From Kibdelosporangium aridum (lineage in GTDB: Bacteria; Actinomycetota; Actinomycetes; Mycobacteriales; Pseudonocardiaceae), in contig NZ_FWXV01000002.1 in the NCBI RefSeq assembly GCF_900176515.1, positions 1,922,001 through 1,986,000 on the forward strand: a DNA stretch of 64,000 bases. Reading direction: 5' to 3'. The notes below the pieces were generated by a model that worked only from the letters and a program-made list of their open reading frames with translations, had not been told where the DNA came from and did not search any database. The first letter of the stretch is position 1. Every line of letters starts with the position of its first letter. Made by a program: the position numbers and the translations under genes. Of this stretch, positions 25,095 to 34,507 are shown piece by piece.

Positions 25095-25601
25095 ATGTCC
25101 GGAAAAACCTTCGGCCAGGCGGTAGTGGATGTGCCGTCCACTTCGGACGGTGCGGGAATGTGGCGGCTGGCGCGCGATTCGCGCACGCTCGACCTGAACT
25201 CTTCGTACTCCTACTTGCTGTGGTGCAGAGATTTCGCCGGTACCTCCGCGGTCGTGAAGATCGACGGTGAGGTGATCGGCTTCGTCACCGGATACCTGCG
25301 CCCGAACCAGCCCGACACGCTGGTGATCTGGCAGATCACCGTGGCGGACGAACATCGCGGCAGAGGTTTCGCGACGGCGCTGCTGGACAGCCTGGTGCGC
25401 CGCACCGGCGCCAGACATCTCGAAGCCACTGTCACTTCGGACAACGACTCGTCCATCGCGATGTTCCGCGCGCTCGCCGCCCGCTGGGGTGCGGGCCTCA
25501 CCGGCAACCAGCTGTTCAGCGCCGACCAGTTCCCTGACGACCACGCGGCCGAGTTCCTGTTCCGAATCGGCCCGTTCGTGCCGGTCAACGCGCCTTCCTA
25601 G
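25095..25601 (+). CDS. ectA: L-2,4-diaminobutyrate acetyltransferase
   Basis: GNAT enzyme acetylating diaminobutyrate in ectoine biosynthesis. DLNSSYSYLLWCRDFAGTSAVV is the hallmark N-terminal block (residues about 35-56), and QITVADEHRGRGFATALL contains the acetyl-CoA pyrophosphate loop. The start is uncertain: an in-frame GTG lies at 25065, but no RBS precedes either codon. TACGTT at 25081-25086 sits eight bases before the ATG at 25095, which fits a leaderless transcript. First gene of ectABCD. Confidence 0.93.
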   Translation: MSGKTFGQAVVDVPSTSDGAGMWRLARDSRTLDLNSSYSYLLWCRDFAGTSAVVKIDGEVIGFVTGYLRPNQPDTLVIWQITVADEHRGRGFATALLDSLVRRTGARHLEATVTSDNDSSIAMFRALAARWGAGLTGNQLFSADQFPDDHAAEFLFRIGPFVPVNAPS

Positions 25602-25625
25602 CTCATCTGAATCACACGGAGAACC

Positions 25626-26876
25626 GTGAACATTTTCGAGACGCTCGAATCCGAGGTACGCAGCTACTGCCGTGGCTGGCCGACCACCTTCGACAAGGCC
25701 ACCGGCAGCCTGCTCTACGACGAAACCGGCAAGGAGTACCTGGACTTCTTCGCTGGAGCGGGATCGCTCAACTACGGTCACAACAATCCGCTGCTGAAGC
25801 GGGCCGTCATCGACTACATGCTCGCCGACGGGATCACGCATTCGCTTGACATGCACACCGCGGCAAAGCGCGACCTGCTTGAGTCCTTCGCGGACATCGT
25901 GCTCAAGCCGCGGAACCTCGACTACAAGGTGATGTTCCCCGGCCCGGCCGGTGCGAACGCGGTCGAAGCGGCGCTCAAGCTGGCCCGCAAGGTGACCGGC
26001 CGTGAGGCGATCATCAACTTCACCAACGCCTTCCACGGCATGACTCTCGGCGCCCTGTCCGTGACCGGGAACTCGATGAAGCGCAGCGGCGCAGGCATTC
26101 CGCTCGTGCACGCGACGCCTATGCCGTACGACAACTACTTCGACGGCCAGACTCCGGACTTCCTGTTCTTCGAACGCCTTCTTGCCGACAGCGGCAGCGG
26201 GCTGAACGAGCCTGCAGCGGTCATCGTCGAGACCGTGCAGGGTGAAGGCGGGATCAACGCCGCACGAGCCGAATGGCTACGCGGACTGGCCGATCTCTGC
26301 CAGCGCAACGGAATTCTGCTGATCGTCGACGACGTCCAGATGGGCTGTGGCCGGACCGGGCCGTTCTTCAGCTTCGAGATCGCCGGCATCCAGCCGGACA
26401 TCGTGTGCCTCTCCAAATCCATTGGCGGATATGGGCTTCCGCTCGCGCTGACTCTGCTCAAGCCCGAGCTGGACGTCTGGGAACCGGGCGAGCACAACGG
26501 AACTTTCCGCGGCATCAACCCTGCCTTCGTCGCGGCAACCGAAGCGCTGAAGGTCTACTGGCAGGACGACAAGCTCGAGAAGAGCACGCTGGCCAAGGGC
26601 GAGCAGGTCGGCCGGGCGCTGACCGGGCTCGTCGAGTCCTACCCGGACGTTCAGATGCGTGCCAAAGGCCGAGGACTGGCAAGGGGTTTGCAGTTCGCGG
26701 ACGCCGAACTCGCCGACCAGGTGTGCAAGAACGCCTTCGAAGCAGGCCTGCTGATGGAGACGTCCGGACCGGACGGTGAGGTCGTGAAGCTGATGCCACC
26801 GCTCACCATCAGTGATGACGAGCTGGAGGCCGGACTGTCCATTCTGGCGGCTTCGGTGAAGGGAGTCCTGGCTTGA
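25626..26876 (+). CDS. ectB: Diaminobutyrate--2-oxoglutarate transaminase
   Basis: PLP class III aminotransferase, 416 residues, making L-2,4-diaminobutyrate from aspartate semialdehyde. FAGAGSLNYGHNNP at the N-terminus, GPAGANAVEAALKLARK for the phosphate site, VIVETVQGEGGIN, IVDDVQMGCGRTG (cofactor Asp) and LSKSIGGYGLP (Schiff-base Lys) are all intact. GTG start with GGAG upstream, 24 bp after ectA; the stop overlaps ectC by 4 bp. Confidence 0.96.
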   Translation: MNIFETLESEVRSYCRGWPTTFDKATGSLLYDETGKEYLDFFAGAGSLNYGHNNPLLKRAVIDYMLADGITHSLDMHTAAKRDLLESFADIVLKPRNLDYKVMFPGPAGANAVEAALKLARKVTGREAIINFTNAFHGMTLGALSVTGNSMKRSGAGIPLVHATPMPYDNYFDGQTPDFLFFERLLADSGSGLNEPAAVIVETVQGEGGINAARAEWLRGLADLCQRNGILLIVDDVQMGCGRTGPFFSFEIAGIQPDIVCLSKSIGGYGLPLALTLLKPELDVWEPGEHNGTFRGINPAFVAATEALKVYWQDDKLEKSTLAKGEQVGRALTGLVESYPDVQMRAKGRGLARGLQFADAELADQVCKNAFEAGLLMETSGPDGEVVKLMPPLTISDDELEAGLSILAASVKGVLA

Positions 26877-27268
26877 TCGTCCGTACCACGCACGAGGTCA
26901 CCGACACCGAACGGGACGTGCAGACACCGAACTGGCGCAGCAAAAGGCTGGTCCTCGCCGGTGAGCAGGTCGGGTTCTCGGTGCACGAGACCACGCTGTA
27001 CCCGAACACAGTCAACGACTTCTGGTACGCCAACCATGTCGAGGCCGTCTTCGTCGTCGAAGGCGAAGGTGAGTTGGAGGACAAGGAAACCGGCGTGGTC
27101 TACCAGCTCGCGCCTGGCTCGATGTACCTGCTCGACGGGCACGAACGGCACCAGCTACGGCCGAGAACGCTGATGCGCACGGTATGCGTCTTCAACCCAC
27201 CCGTCACCGGCCGTGAAGTCCATGACGAGAACGGTGTCTACCCCCTGATCGCGGAAGGAGCGACATGA
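26873..27268 (+). CDS. ectC: L-ectoine synthase
   Basis: Cupin-fold cyclase, 131 residues, closing N-gamma-acetyl-diaminobutyrate to ectoine. TERDVQTPNWRSKRLVLAGE, NDFWYANHVEAVFVVEGEGE and PGSMYLLDGHERHQLR contain the metal- and substrate-binding positions known for EctC. It overlaps ectB and ectD by 4 bp on each side, so the operon is tightly coupled. Confidence 0.96.
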   Translation: MIVRTTHEVTDTERDVQTPNWRSKRLVLAGEQVGFSVHETTLYPNTVNDFWYANHVEAVFVVEGEGELEDKETGVVYQLAPGSMYLLDGHERHQLRPRTLMRTVCVFNPPVTGREVHDENGVYPLIAEGAT

Positions 27269-28176
27269 CAGTCACCAGCACCCGAGCTGCGGACCGCTAC
27301 CCGACCCGAGTGATCGGTGAGCCCGGCCTGATCGAGCGGACCGATCCGACGGTCTGGGCGAACGCGCCGGGGCCGGTCGACGCCGCGACGCTGGCTTCGC
27401 ACGACGCCAAGGGGTACTCGGTCGACGAGGGCGTGCTCAGCAAGCAGGAAGTCCGGACGTACTGGCAGGAACTCGTCCGGCTGACCGGCGACACGCGGCT
27501 GCGCGCGGACGAGCGCGTGGTCATCGAGAAGGAGTCCCAGGAGATCAGGTCGATCTTCGAGGTGCACAAGATCAGCCAGCTGATCGCCGAGCTGATCCGG
27601 GATCCGCGGATCCTCGACCGGGCCCGTCAGCTGCTCGGCTCGGAGGTCTACGTGCACCAGAGCCGGGTGAACTTCATGCCCGGCTTCAAGGGCAAAGGGT
27701 TCTACTGGCACTCGGACTTCGAGACGTGGCACGCGGAGGACGGCATGCCGGCACCGCGTGCGGTGAGCATGTCGCTCGCGCTGACCGACAACTACCCGTT
27801 CAACGGCGGCCTGATGGTGATGCCCGGATCGCACCGGACATTCGTGCCCTGCATTGGCCAGACACCGGCCAACCACTACAAGGAGTCGTTGAAGGAACAG
27901 GAGATCGGCGTCCCCAGCAGGGAGAACATCACCGCGCTCGCCGCCAAGCACGGCATCGACCAGTTCACCGGCGAGGCGGGCTCGGCGCTGTGGTTCGACG
28001 CGAACATCATGCACGGCTCCGGCAACAACATCACGCCGTTCCCGCGGTCGAACATCTTCGTGGTGTTCAACAGTGTGGAGAACACTTTGCAGGAGCCGTT
28101 CGCGGCGCCCGCGCCGCGGCCGACCTTCATCGCCAGCCGCGAATTCACCCCATTGGCCCGTGGGCCCCGGGTGTGA
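27265..28176 (+). CDS. ectD: Ectoine hydroxylase
   Basis: Fe(II)/2-oxoglutarate dioxygenase, 303 residues, converting ectoine to 5-hydroxyectoine. The EctD signature FYWHSDFETWHAEDGMP supplies the iron-ligand His and Asp; the distal His is in MHGSGNN. VYVHQSRVNFMPGFKGKG precedes it. As the last gene of ectABCD it implies that the strain makes both ectoine and 5-hydroxyectoine as osmo- and thermoprotectants. A hairpin terminator follows. Confidence 0.96.
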   Translation: MTVTSTRAADRYPTRVIGEPGLIERTDPTVWANAPGPVDAATLASHDAKGYSVDEGVLSKQEVRTYWQELVRLTGDTRLRADERVVIEKESQEIRSIFEVHKISQLIAELIRDPRILDRARQLLGSEVYVHQSRVNFMPGFKGKGFYWHSDFETWHAEDGMPAPRAVSMSLALTDNYPFNGGLMVMPGSHRTFVPCIGQTPANHYKESLKEQEIGVPSRENITALAAKHGIDQFTGEAGSALWFDANIMHGSGNNITPFPRSNIFVVFNSVENTLQEPFAAPAPRPTFIASREFTPLARGPRV

Positions 28177-28301
28177 TGGATCACATGCGCTCTGTTACGG
28201 TTAGTGCGTACTGATCTCGCTCAGCCGGATGCGGTCACGAGCCAGTCGGTCTTCCACTCGGGGTGGGGTCGGCGAAACACGTGACCAGGCCGTGTGAGTG
28301 T

Positions 28302-28342
28302 GACCCCTTGCCAACCGGATCGGGACCGGGCGGCAAGGGGTC
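28302..28342 (+). terminator. Terminator of the ectABCD operon
   Basis: Perfect 11-bp inverted repeat GACCCCTTGCC / GGCAAGGGGTC (28302-28312, 28332-28342) with a 19-nt loop, 126 bp past ectD. The other bases before 28447 hold only the probable AfsR promoter. Confidence 0.75.
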
Positions 28343-28446
28343 GACTTCTGCCTGGTGCTTTCCGCCGATTGCGCGGTAAACCTTTACTTATCCCCCCTTC
28401 TTCGACGTACCTTGGTCACCGGCAGTAAGGGACGGGGGAGGACGAA

Positions 28447-31050
28447 GTGCGTACGGGGGAGACTGGTGAAGACGACCATGCCGTCATCCGGTTCGGTGTG
28501 CTCGGACCGGTGCAGGCAGTGGTCAACGGGGAACCGGTGGCGCTGGGCGGGCCGGGCGTGCGCGGTCTGCTTGCCATGCTTTTGTTACGCCCCAACGAGG
28601 TTGTCCCGGTAGAGGACATCCTCGACGGGTTGTGGGGCGATGATCCGCCACTGACCGCGCGGACCATCGTGCAGAACTACGTATCGCGGTTGCGCAGACA
28701 GTTACGGCTGGTCGATCCCACTGGATCGGTCTGGATCGACACGCAGTTGCCCGGCTACCAACTGATTGTCGACGAGGACCTGATCGACGTCAGCCAGGCG
28801 ACGTGGCTGCTGAACAGGGCGCGGCACGAACATCCGGTGCGGCGTGCGGAGATGCTGCGGGAAGCGCTGAGCCTGTGGCGTGGACCGGTTCTCGCCGACG
28901 TGTCGCCGCGGATCAGCGCGCCGGAGCTGGAAGATCTGCGGTTCGCCGTGCTGGAGGCGCGAATCGAAGCCGATCTCGAACTGGGCAGGCACGCCGAGCT
29001 GATCGGCGAGCTGGCCACCTTCGCCGAGGCGTATCCGTTCCGGGAGCAGATGATCGCGCACCTGATGCTGGCGCTGTACCGGACCGGCCGTCGGGCGGAC
29101 GCTCTTGAGGCGTACCAACGGTTCGCGCGCCGGGCAGCCGAGGACCTCGGTATCGATCCAGGCCCGGCACTGCGGGAACTGCACGAGCGCGTGCTCAACG
29201 ACGACTCGACTTTGCTGCTGCCCGCGCCCGCTCCGCTCGTGCCGCCGAAGGTCGGTGTGGTCGTGCCCGCGCAGTTGCCGCCCGCGCCAGTCGGATTCCA
29301 GGGGCGCGACGAGGAACTGGTGTGGCTCGACCAACTGCTCGCCGAGGACCACGGCGAGGCGACACCGATCGGTGTGATCTCCGGGCCCGCCGGGATTGGG
29401 AAGACCGCACTGGCGGCGTTATGGGGCCGGATGGTCGACCACGAGTTCCCCGACGGCCAGCTTTTCGCTGGGCTGCGCGGTTTTCACCCTGAGCACCCGC
29501 CGCTCGACCCTGGCGAGGTGCTCGGCCAGTTCCTGCTGACCCTTGGCGTACCGGCGAACGAGGTGCCCACGGACACCGATGACCGCGCGGCGCTTTACCG
29601 TTCGCTGCTCGCACACCGGCGCGTGCTCGTAATGCTTGATGACGCACGGGATTCCGCGCAGGTCAGGCTTCTGCTGCCGGGCGGATCGCGGGCGCTTGTG
29701 TTGATCACCAGCCGCGTTCGTCTTGAAGGGATGGTGGCCCGCAGCGGTGCCTGGCTGCTCGATCTAGGACCGCTTCCGGTGGCCGACTCGGTGCGGGTGA
29801 TCGACTCGATCGTCGGTGCCGGGCGGATCGAGCAGGCCCGGCTTGACCAGCTCGTCGAGTTGTGCGGCGGCTGGCCGCAGGCGTTGCGCATCGTCGGCGC
29901 ACGGCTTGCCGCGCGCCAGGAATGGATCGCCGACGAGCTGATCGCCGAACTCGGTGACGAACGCACCAGGTTGGCCGCGTTGGCCGCGGAACACTCCGAT
30001 ACCAGTGTGCGGGCCGGTTTCGAGCTGACGTACCGGCGGCTGGCCGAGCCGGACGCGTTCCGGTTGCTCGGCATGTTCCCCGGGCCGTCGATCGGTCCCG
30101 GCGCGATGGCCGCGCTGCAGTCGCTCGACGTCGCCGCGGCCCGGCGAAACCTGCGGGCGCTCGCCGACGCGTTCCTGGTGACCGAGACCAGTCAGGACGT
30201 GTTCGTCATGCACGACCTCATTCGCTTGCACGCCAAGGAGCTCGCTCCGGTCGGCGACGAGCGTGCGGCCGCGCTCGACCGGCTCGTGTCTTACTACCTC
30301 GGTGCCGCTGACGCCGCTCGGCGGTTCTTCGGGCCGATGGCGTATCCCGCCGGGAAAACGGACAATCACGACTTCGGCGATGTCGGCCAGGCGCTGGCGT
30401 GGTTCGAGCGGGAGTGGCCGACCCTGTTGGCCCTGTTGGACCTTGCTGCCCCTGGCGACGCATGGCGACTCGCCCGGATGGCGCACGACTTCTGGACGGC
30501 CCGGCCGACGCGGCCGTCCCTGGTCCATAAGGGACTGTCGATCGCGGTTTCCGCTGGTGATCTTGAGGGTGAGGCGTGGTTACGGCATGCCCGGTGCGCT
30601 TTGGGTTATTCGGCGGAAACAGTTTCGGACGCCATGCGGGTCATCGAGATCGCCGGTCGGCTCGGCGACTCCCGCCTTGCCGCAGTGGGACACGAAGCAC
30701 TCGCAACTGTCCACAGTGGAGAAGAAGCGCTGGCGGAGTTGGCCAAGGCCCTTGAGCACTACCGGGAAGTAGGAGAACCCGAGCTTTCCGTGCCCACGCA
30801 CGCTCGACTCGCCTTGCTGCACGTGGAAATGGGCGACGACGCGGCAGCGGAGCGGCACGCCCGCACCGCGGTCGAGCACTCGGACGCGGTCTTCACCGAG
30901 GCGTTCAGCCGGGAAGTGCTCGGCCGCGTGCTGTCCGCGCAAGGCGCAGTTTCCGCCGCACAGCAACAATGGCGGCGATCCTTGGAACTGTACGCGCAGG
31001 TCAACGAGCACCGGGCGGAACAAATGCGGGATTTGATCGACGGCGTTTAG
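28447..31050 (+). CDS. AfsR/SARP-family transcriptional regulator with NB-ARC and TPR-like region
   Basis: 867-residue regulator. Residues about 12-105 form an OmpR-type winged helix (IRFGVLGPVQAVVNGE; LLAMLLLRPNEVVPVEDILDGLWG), then a bacterial transcriptional activation domain (ISAPELEDLRFAVLEARIEADL; YRTGRRADALEAYQRF), an NB-ARC ATPase (Walker A SGPAGIGKTALAALWG; VLVMLDDARDSAQVRLLLPG) and a C-terminal helical repeat region (EALAELAKALEHYREVGEPEL). Such proteins activate secondary metabolism or stress genes, usually nearby. No natural-product cluster is visible in the window, and the nearest target candidate is ectABCD upstream. Confidence 0.93.
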   Translation: MRTGETGEDDHAVIRFGVLGPVQAVVNGEPVALGGPGVRGLLAMLLLRPNEVVPVEDILDGLWGDDPPLTARTIVQNYVSRLRRQLRLVDPTGSVWIDTQLPGYQLIVDEDLIDVSQATWLLNRARHEHPVRRAEMLREALSLWRGPVLADVSPRISAPELEDLRFAVLEARIEADLELGRHAELIGELATFAEAYPFREQMIAHLMLALYRTGRRADALEAYQRFARRAAEDLGIDPGPALRELHERVLNDDSTLLLPAPAPLVPPKVGVVVPAQLPPAPVGFQGRDEELVWLDQLLAEDHGEATPIGVISGPAGIGKTALAALWGRMVDHEFPDGQLFAGLRGFHPEHPPLDPGEVLGQFLLTLGVPANEVPTDTDDRAALYRSLLAHRRVLVMLDDARDSAQVRLLLPGGSRALVLITSRVRLEGMVARSGAWLLDLGPLPVADSVRVIDSIVGAGRIEQARLDQLVELCGGWPQALRIVGARLAARQEWIADELIAELGDERTRLAALAAEHSDTSVRAGFELTYRRLAEPDAFRLLGMFPGPSIGPGAMAALQSLDVAAARRNLRALADAFLVTETSQDVFVMHDLIRLHAKELAPVGDERAAALDRLVSYYLGAADAARRFFGPMAYPAGKTDNHDFGDVGQALAWFEREWPTLLALLDLAAPGDAWRLARMAHDFWTARPTRPSLVHKGLSIAVSAGDLEGEAWLRHARCALGYSAETVSDAMRVIEIAGRLGDSRLAAVGHEALATVHSGEEALAELAKALEHYREVGEPELSVPTHARLALLHVEMGDDAAAERHARTAVEHSDAVFTEAFSREVLGRVLSAQGAVSAAQQQWRRSLELYAQVNEHRAEQMRDLIDGV

Positions 31051-31110
31051 CGCACAGTTAGTGATGTTGATTGCCGAGCTGGCAGGCTACCCGCGGCGCC
31101 ACACCGGGGG

Positions 31111-31141
31111 CGGCCGGCACGCCGAGGGGGAGTGCCGGCCG
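31111..31141. terminator. Bidirectional hairpin terminator
   Basis: Perfect 10-bp inverted repeat CGGCCGGCAC / GTGCCGGCCG (31111-31120, 31132-31141) in the short gap between the convergent AfsR and SGNH hydrolase genes. Confidence 0.75.
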
Positions 31142-31148
31142 GGCACCG

Positions 31149-31928
31149 TCAATCGTTGACGGGAATGTCGCCAAGTGGGCGCAGTTCCGGGCGCTTCGGC
31201 GTCACACCGTCCCCCATGGACTCGCCCTTGATGTGCCGTTTGACCCACGGCATCAGGTGTACCCGTGTCCAGTCCAGATCGGCCTTGCGCAGCTTGAACC
31301 ATGACGTGATCCGCTCCTGCGGTGGCCACGGCTCACGCCAGTCCTCGTCGGTCGGCACACCGAGCACCTCGGCCGTGCGCAACGCGATCCGCCGATGCCC
31401 CTCGGAGGAGAAGTGCAGCCGGTCGTCGCTCCACGCCCGCGCGTCACTGAGCACGTGCATCGCCCACAGATCCACGATCCGCACACCATGCCGGTCGGCG
31501 ATGGCGTGCAGGTGCTCGTTGTAGATGGCGACCTTCGCGCGAACCCGGCGCACCATCGGCATCGCCTTGGGGTCCGGACCAGCGAAGATCAGCACCTCAG
31601 TGCCGGCAGCCTGAACGTCCACAATGGCTTGCTCAAGCTGGCCCGCCAGCTCGTCCACATCGCTGCCCGGCACGATCAGGTCATTGCCGCCCGCGCAGAT
31701 GGTGACGAGCTCAGGCTTGGCCGCGATGGCCAACGGCACCTGCTCGTCGATGATCTCGGTCATCATCTTGCCGCGAATGGCGAGGTTGGCGTACCGGAAG
31801 TTCGGGTCCCGCTCCGCCAACAACTCGGCAAGGCGGTCCGCCCACCCCCGAAACCCGCCAGACTCGTCGACGTCGCTCAACCCCTCAGTGAAGCTGTCCC
31901 CGATCGCGACCCAGCTACCCCAGCCCAC
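31149..31928 (-). CDS. SGNH/GDSL hydrolase
   Basis: About 259 residues. Block I, WVAIGDSFTEG, holds the nucleophile Ser; block II Gly is in LAIRGKMM; block III is ICAGGNDL; block V, HFSSEGHRRIA, holds the catalytic Asp/His region. Family members are esterases, lipases or acetyl-xylan-type deacylases. The GTG at 31928 is preferred, since GGAGG lies seven bases upstream; a longer frame to 32054 lacks an RBS. No signal peptide is visible, so it is probably cytoplasmic. The basic C-terminal tail is unassigned. Confidence 0.9.
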   Translation of the reverse strand: MGWGSWVAIGDSFTEGLSDVDESGGFRGWADRLAELLAERDPNFRYANLAIRGKMMTEIIDEQVPLAIAAKPELVTICAGGNDLIVPGSDVDELAGQLEQAIVDVQAAGTEVLIFAGPDPKAMPMVRRVRAKVAIYNEHLHAIADRHGVRIVDLWAMHVLSDARAWSDDRLHFSSEGHRRIALRTAEVLGVPTDEDWREPWPPQERITSWFKLRKADLDWTRVHLMPWVKRHIKGESMGDGVTPKRPELRPLGDIPVND

Positions 31929-32254
31929 GCCCATCCCTCCCGAAGGTCGTTGCCGCCCCCAACCAAAGGCCAGGATGCCTAATGGACGGCTACCTACGCC
32001 ACCGTCGGTTGCGACTGGCAACATCGGAGTCACGGTGAGTGATTTCCCGTACATCGCGGGAGGCCGGTTTGTCCAGGTGTCGACGGCTTTGACCAGCGAA
32101 GTCCGTGGCGAACACCACTCGCTGCAGCCAGCTCGCCCACAGTGAGAGTCACTGTCCCATTACGACTGCAGGTGTATGCCGGAACCGATCACGTCGTCCC
32201 GACATCACAGTTACGATGCGGAGTTGGAGAGGAATCGCCTAACCGGGGGACACG
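31929..32254. other. Divergent intergenic region before the ESX-like module
   Basis: 326 bp between the SGNH hydrolase and the first ESX-module gene. It should hold both promoters. No gene with an RBS and family support, and no strong hairpin, is seen in it. Confidence 0.4.
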
Positions 32255-32725
32255 ATGCCAGACGGGACGCCTAAGCCGGATCCGAACGACCCGGCTTACC
32301 AGGACGCCTACCAGCGCGCCCTGGAAGAAGGCCGCAAGGACAACACGGGCGGCGGCTGGCTGGGTGGCCTCTTCGAGACCCTCGGGGACATGGCGTTGGC
32401 TGCCGAGGCTGGCGCGTTCGCAGTCCGTCCCGACGTAGCGCAGGAAGTAGTGAAGCAACTCACCAAGGTGCAGGACCAGGTGGCGGAACTCCAGGCAACC
32501 GGCGCCATGACTGCCATCGGCAATGGCATGCGCCTCGGTGGTGGCTACGCGACGGATATCTCGACTTTCAATCAAGGCGTCTCTCGCGAAAGCGGCCAGT
32601 TGCTGCAGAAGTTCGCGGCGGAGATCGAGGAACTGAAATCCGCGGTCACGAAGAGCATCCAGCATTACTCGAGTTCTGACAGTGCCAGCAAGGGAAACGT
32701 CGAAAAATCGGGGGGCGGACTGTGA
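32255..32725 (+). CDS. Small helical protein of an ESX-type module
   Basis: 156 residues, ATG start. The N-terminus is acidic and disordered, followed by a Gly-rich turn (GGGWLGGLF) and two long predicted helices (VRPDVAQEVVKQLTKVQDQVAEL; ESGQLLQKFAAEIEELKSAV). It resembles the small helical proteins that precede DUF3558 lipoproteins and PPE/EspG genes in Pseudonocardiales. No canonical WxG motif is present. It overlaps the next gene by 4 bp. Possible role as a type VII secretion partner is inferred from context only. Confidence 0.65.
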   Translation: MPDGTPKPDPNDPAYQDAYQRALEEGRKDNTGGGWLGGLFETLGDMALAAEAGAFAVRPDVAQEVVKQLTKVQDQVAELQATGAMTAIGNGMRLGGGYATDISTFNQGVSRESGQLLQKFAAEIEELKSAVTKSIQHYSSSDSASKGNVEKSGGGL

Positions 32726-33258
32726 AGCGCCTGGTTCTAGCCGCGGCGGCGTGTGCGGTCGTGGCCGGTTTGGCGGGGTGCTCGCCGAGCACGGGCGGCT
32801 CGCCACTGGCAGCGACAGGCGAAACTTCGGCCAGCCCTCGCCAGACGTCCAGCACCGTGCAGCCGCCGAAGTCAACGTCGACGCAGGCCAGTAACGATCC
32901 GTGTGCGTTGTTGTCCTCAACCGAAGTTTCGAGCTTCGGACTGACCCAGGTCGGGCCAAAGGATCTTCCTGGTGGTCTCAAGATGTGCCAATGGAAGACC
33001 TCGAAGCCAGGCGAGAGCTACTCGACCGGGTTCGGCAAGGCCCCTTTGAGCGAACTCGAGGGGCAAAGCGTCCAGCTCGACAAGCACCAGGCGAAACAGT
33101 TGCCACCGGTTCCCGTCTTCGGTACGTGCCCGATCGCCATCGGCTTGCCGGATTCGACCACCGTCATCGTGTTGGGGACGGCTGGTGACGGTAACGACAA
33201 CTCGGTGTGCCCGAAGGTGCTCGAGATAGCCAAGACCATCGATCAGAAGTTGCCGTAG
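32722..33258 (+). CDS. DUF3558-type lipoprotein
   Basis: 178 residues with a lipoprotein signal peptide (LVLAAAACAVVAGLAGCSPS; lipidated Cys in LAGCS), a Ser/Thr-rich spacer, and a DUF3558-like domain starting NDPCALLSSTEVSSFGL with paired cysteines (CALL, MCQW, GTCPIA, VCPK). DUF3558 lipoproteins are common in mycobacteria and Pseudonocardiales and are of unknown function. GTG start overlapping the previous gene; 10 bp before the next gene, so the operon is tight. Confidence 0.8.
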   Translation: MKRLVLAAAACAVVAGLAGCSPSTGGSPLAATGETSASPRQTSSTVQPPKSTSTQASNDPCALLSSTEVSSFGLTQVGPKDLPGGLKMCQWKTSKPGESYSTGFGKAPLSELEGQSVQLDKHQAKQLPPVPVFGTCPIAIGLPDSTTVIVLGTAGDGNDNSVCPKVLEIAKTIDQKLP

Positions 33259-33268
33259 GGGAGGCGAC

Positions 33269-34507
33269 ATGGGTGGCGAGCGCCCAGTTCCACAGTCGAA
33301 CACCTCGTACCCGGGAATCGAACACCGGGTATTGAAGGACTGGGTCGACAAGGGCGAACCCGGGGACGCGAATGGCTACAGCGAGATGTGGAAGGCCTTT
33401 GGCGCGGGACTTCAGGAGACTGGCACGGACCTGCTGGCCGCAGTCTTTGGCTCGGAGGAAGGCTGGAAGGGGCAGGCCGCCAACGCCATGCGCGAGCAGT
33501 TGCGCAAGGTGGCTGAGTGGAGCCGAAAGACCGGGGAGAGCTTCAACAAGGCCAGCACTGCGCTGGGGCAGCAGAGTGAGGCAGTCGGAACAGCCAAGCA
33601 CTCGATGCCGGAGCCGGTGAGCTTCAACCCAGAGCAGATGATCAAGGATGCCGCCAAGGGCGGAATCGTCGATTTGATCCAGCTACCGGGCGCGATGTAT
33701 GCGCAGCACCAGAAGCAGCAGCAAGCCCACGAGCAGGCGATCCAGGTCGTCGCGCAGCGGGACGCGCAGTTGGCCGCTGCCGCTGCCGCCATCCCGCCTT
33801 TCGAGCCACCACCTCAGGTCGGTGGAACCGGTACGAAAGAGCCGCCGCCGGACGGTCCAGGTATGCCGGGAGGCTCGGGATTCCGGCCTGGCACGGGTGG
33901 GACGGGCAGTCGTGGCCAGTTCGCTGGCGGCGGCGGTGGTGGTGCAGGCGGGGGCGGTGCGATCCCCGGCTTCAACAGCGGCAACGGGTTCGGGCCCAAC
34001 GACCCGAACAACCCGAATGGCAACAACGATCAGAACACGCCGCCGAACGTGAACATCCCGGGCATGCCGATCGGCACCGGGACCTCGGGCTACAACCCTG
34101 GCACTCCGCCCTCGACCAACTTCGGTGGTAACCCCAGCCCGTTCTCCAGTGGTCCGACTGCTGCCGGTGGTGGCGGGGGATTCGGTGGTGCTTTCGGCGG
34201 TGGTTTCGGGCCTGGTGGTGCGCCTAGGCCTGGTGGTGGGTTTGGTCCCTTGGGGTCTGGGACCGCTGCCGGAGCTCAGGGGCCTGGTGCCGGCGCTCCG
34301 CCGCCTGGGGCTGGCATGGGTGGTGGCCGTGGGGCCGCTGGTGCTGGACGTGGTGGCATGGGTGCGGGCGGTATGGGTGGTGGCGCTGGACGGGGTGAAG
34401 GTGGCGAGGATGAAGAGCACCAGCGGCCGTCGTACCTCGTTGAGCCTGACCCTGATGCGACTTTCGGCACTGATCAGCTGACCGCGCCGCCGGTGATCGG
34501 CGGATGA
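33269..34507 (+). CDS. PPE/WXG-like ESX substrate with Gly-rich C-terminal half
   Basis: 412 residues. The N-terminal 170 residues are helical, with a WxG-like turn (SEEGWKGQAANAMREQLRKVAEWS) and a second helical hairpin (QKQQQAHEQAIQVVAQRDAQLAAAAA), as in PPE/WXG100-type secreted proteins. The C-terminal half is low complexity, rich in Gly, Pro and Asn (33840-34400). The next gene overlaps and encodes EspG, the chaperone of PPE proteins, which supports this being the cognate substrate. PE, Ecc and mycosin genes are absent nearby. Confidence 0.75.
   Translation: MGGERPVPQSNTSYPGIEHRVLKDWVDKGEPGDANGYSEMWKAFGAGLQETGTDLLAAVFGSEEGWKGQAANAMREQLRKVAEWSRKTGESFNKASTALGQQSEAVGTAKHSMPEPVSFNPEQMIKDAAKGGIVDLIQLPGAMYAQHQKQQQAHEQAIQVVAQRDAQLAAAAAAIPPFEPPPQVGGTGTKEPPPDGPGMPGGSGFRPGTGGTGSRGQFAGGGGGGAGGGGAIPGFNSGNGFGPNDPNNPNGNNDQNTPPNVNIPGMPIGTGTSGYNPGTPPSTNFGGNPSPFSSGPTAAGGGGGFGGAFGGGFGPGGAPRPGGGFGPLGSGTAAGAQGPGAGAPPPGAGMGGGRGAAGAGRGGMGAGGMGGGAGRGEGGEDEEHQRPSYLVEPDPDATFGTDQLTAPPVIGG

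Noticed and set aside
25620..28176. Hydroxyectoine degradation genes
   Set aside because: The enzymes present are EctB, EctC and EctD of biosynthesis; no eutABC or doe genes occur nearby.
28447..31050. Natural-product cluster next to the SARP regulator
   Set aside because: Flanking genes are ectoine synthesis and an SGNH hydrolase; no PKS, NRPS, terpene synthase or tailoring genes are seen.
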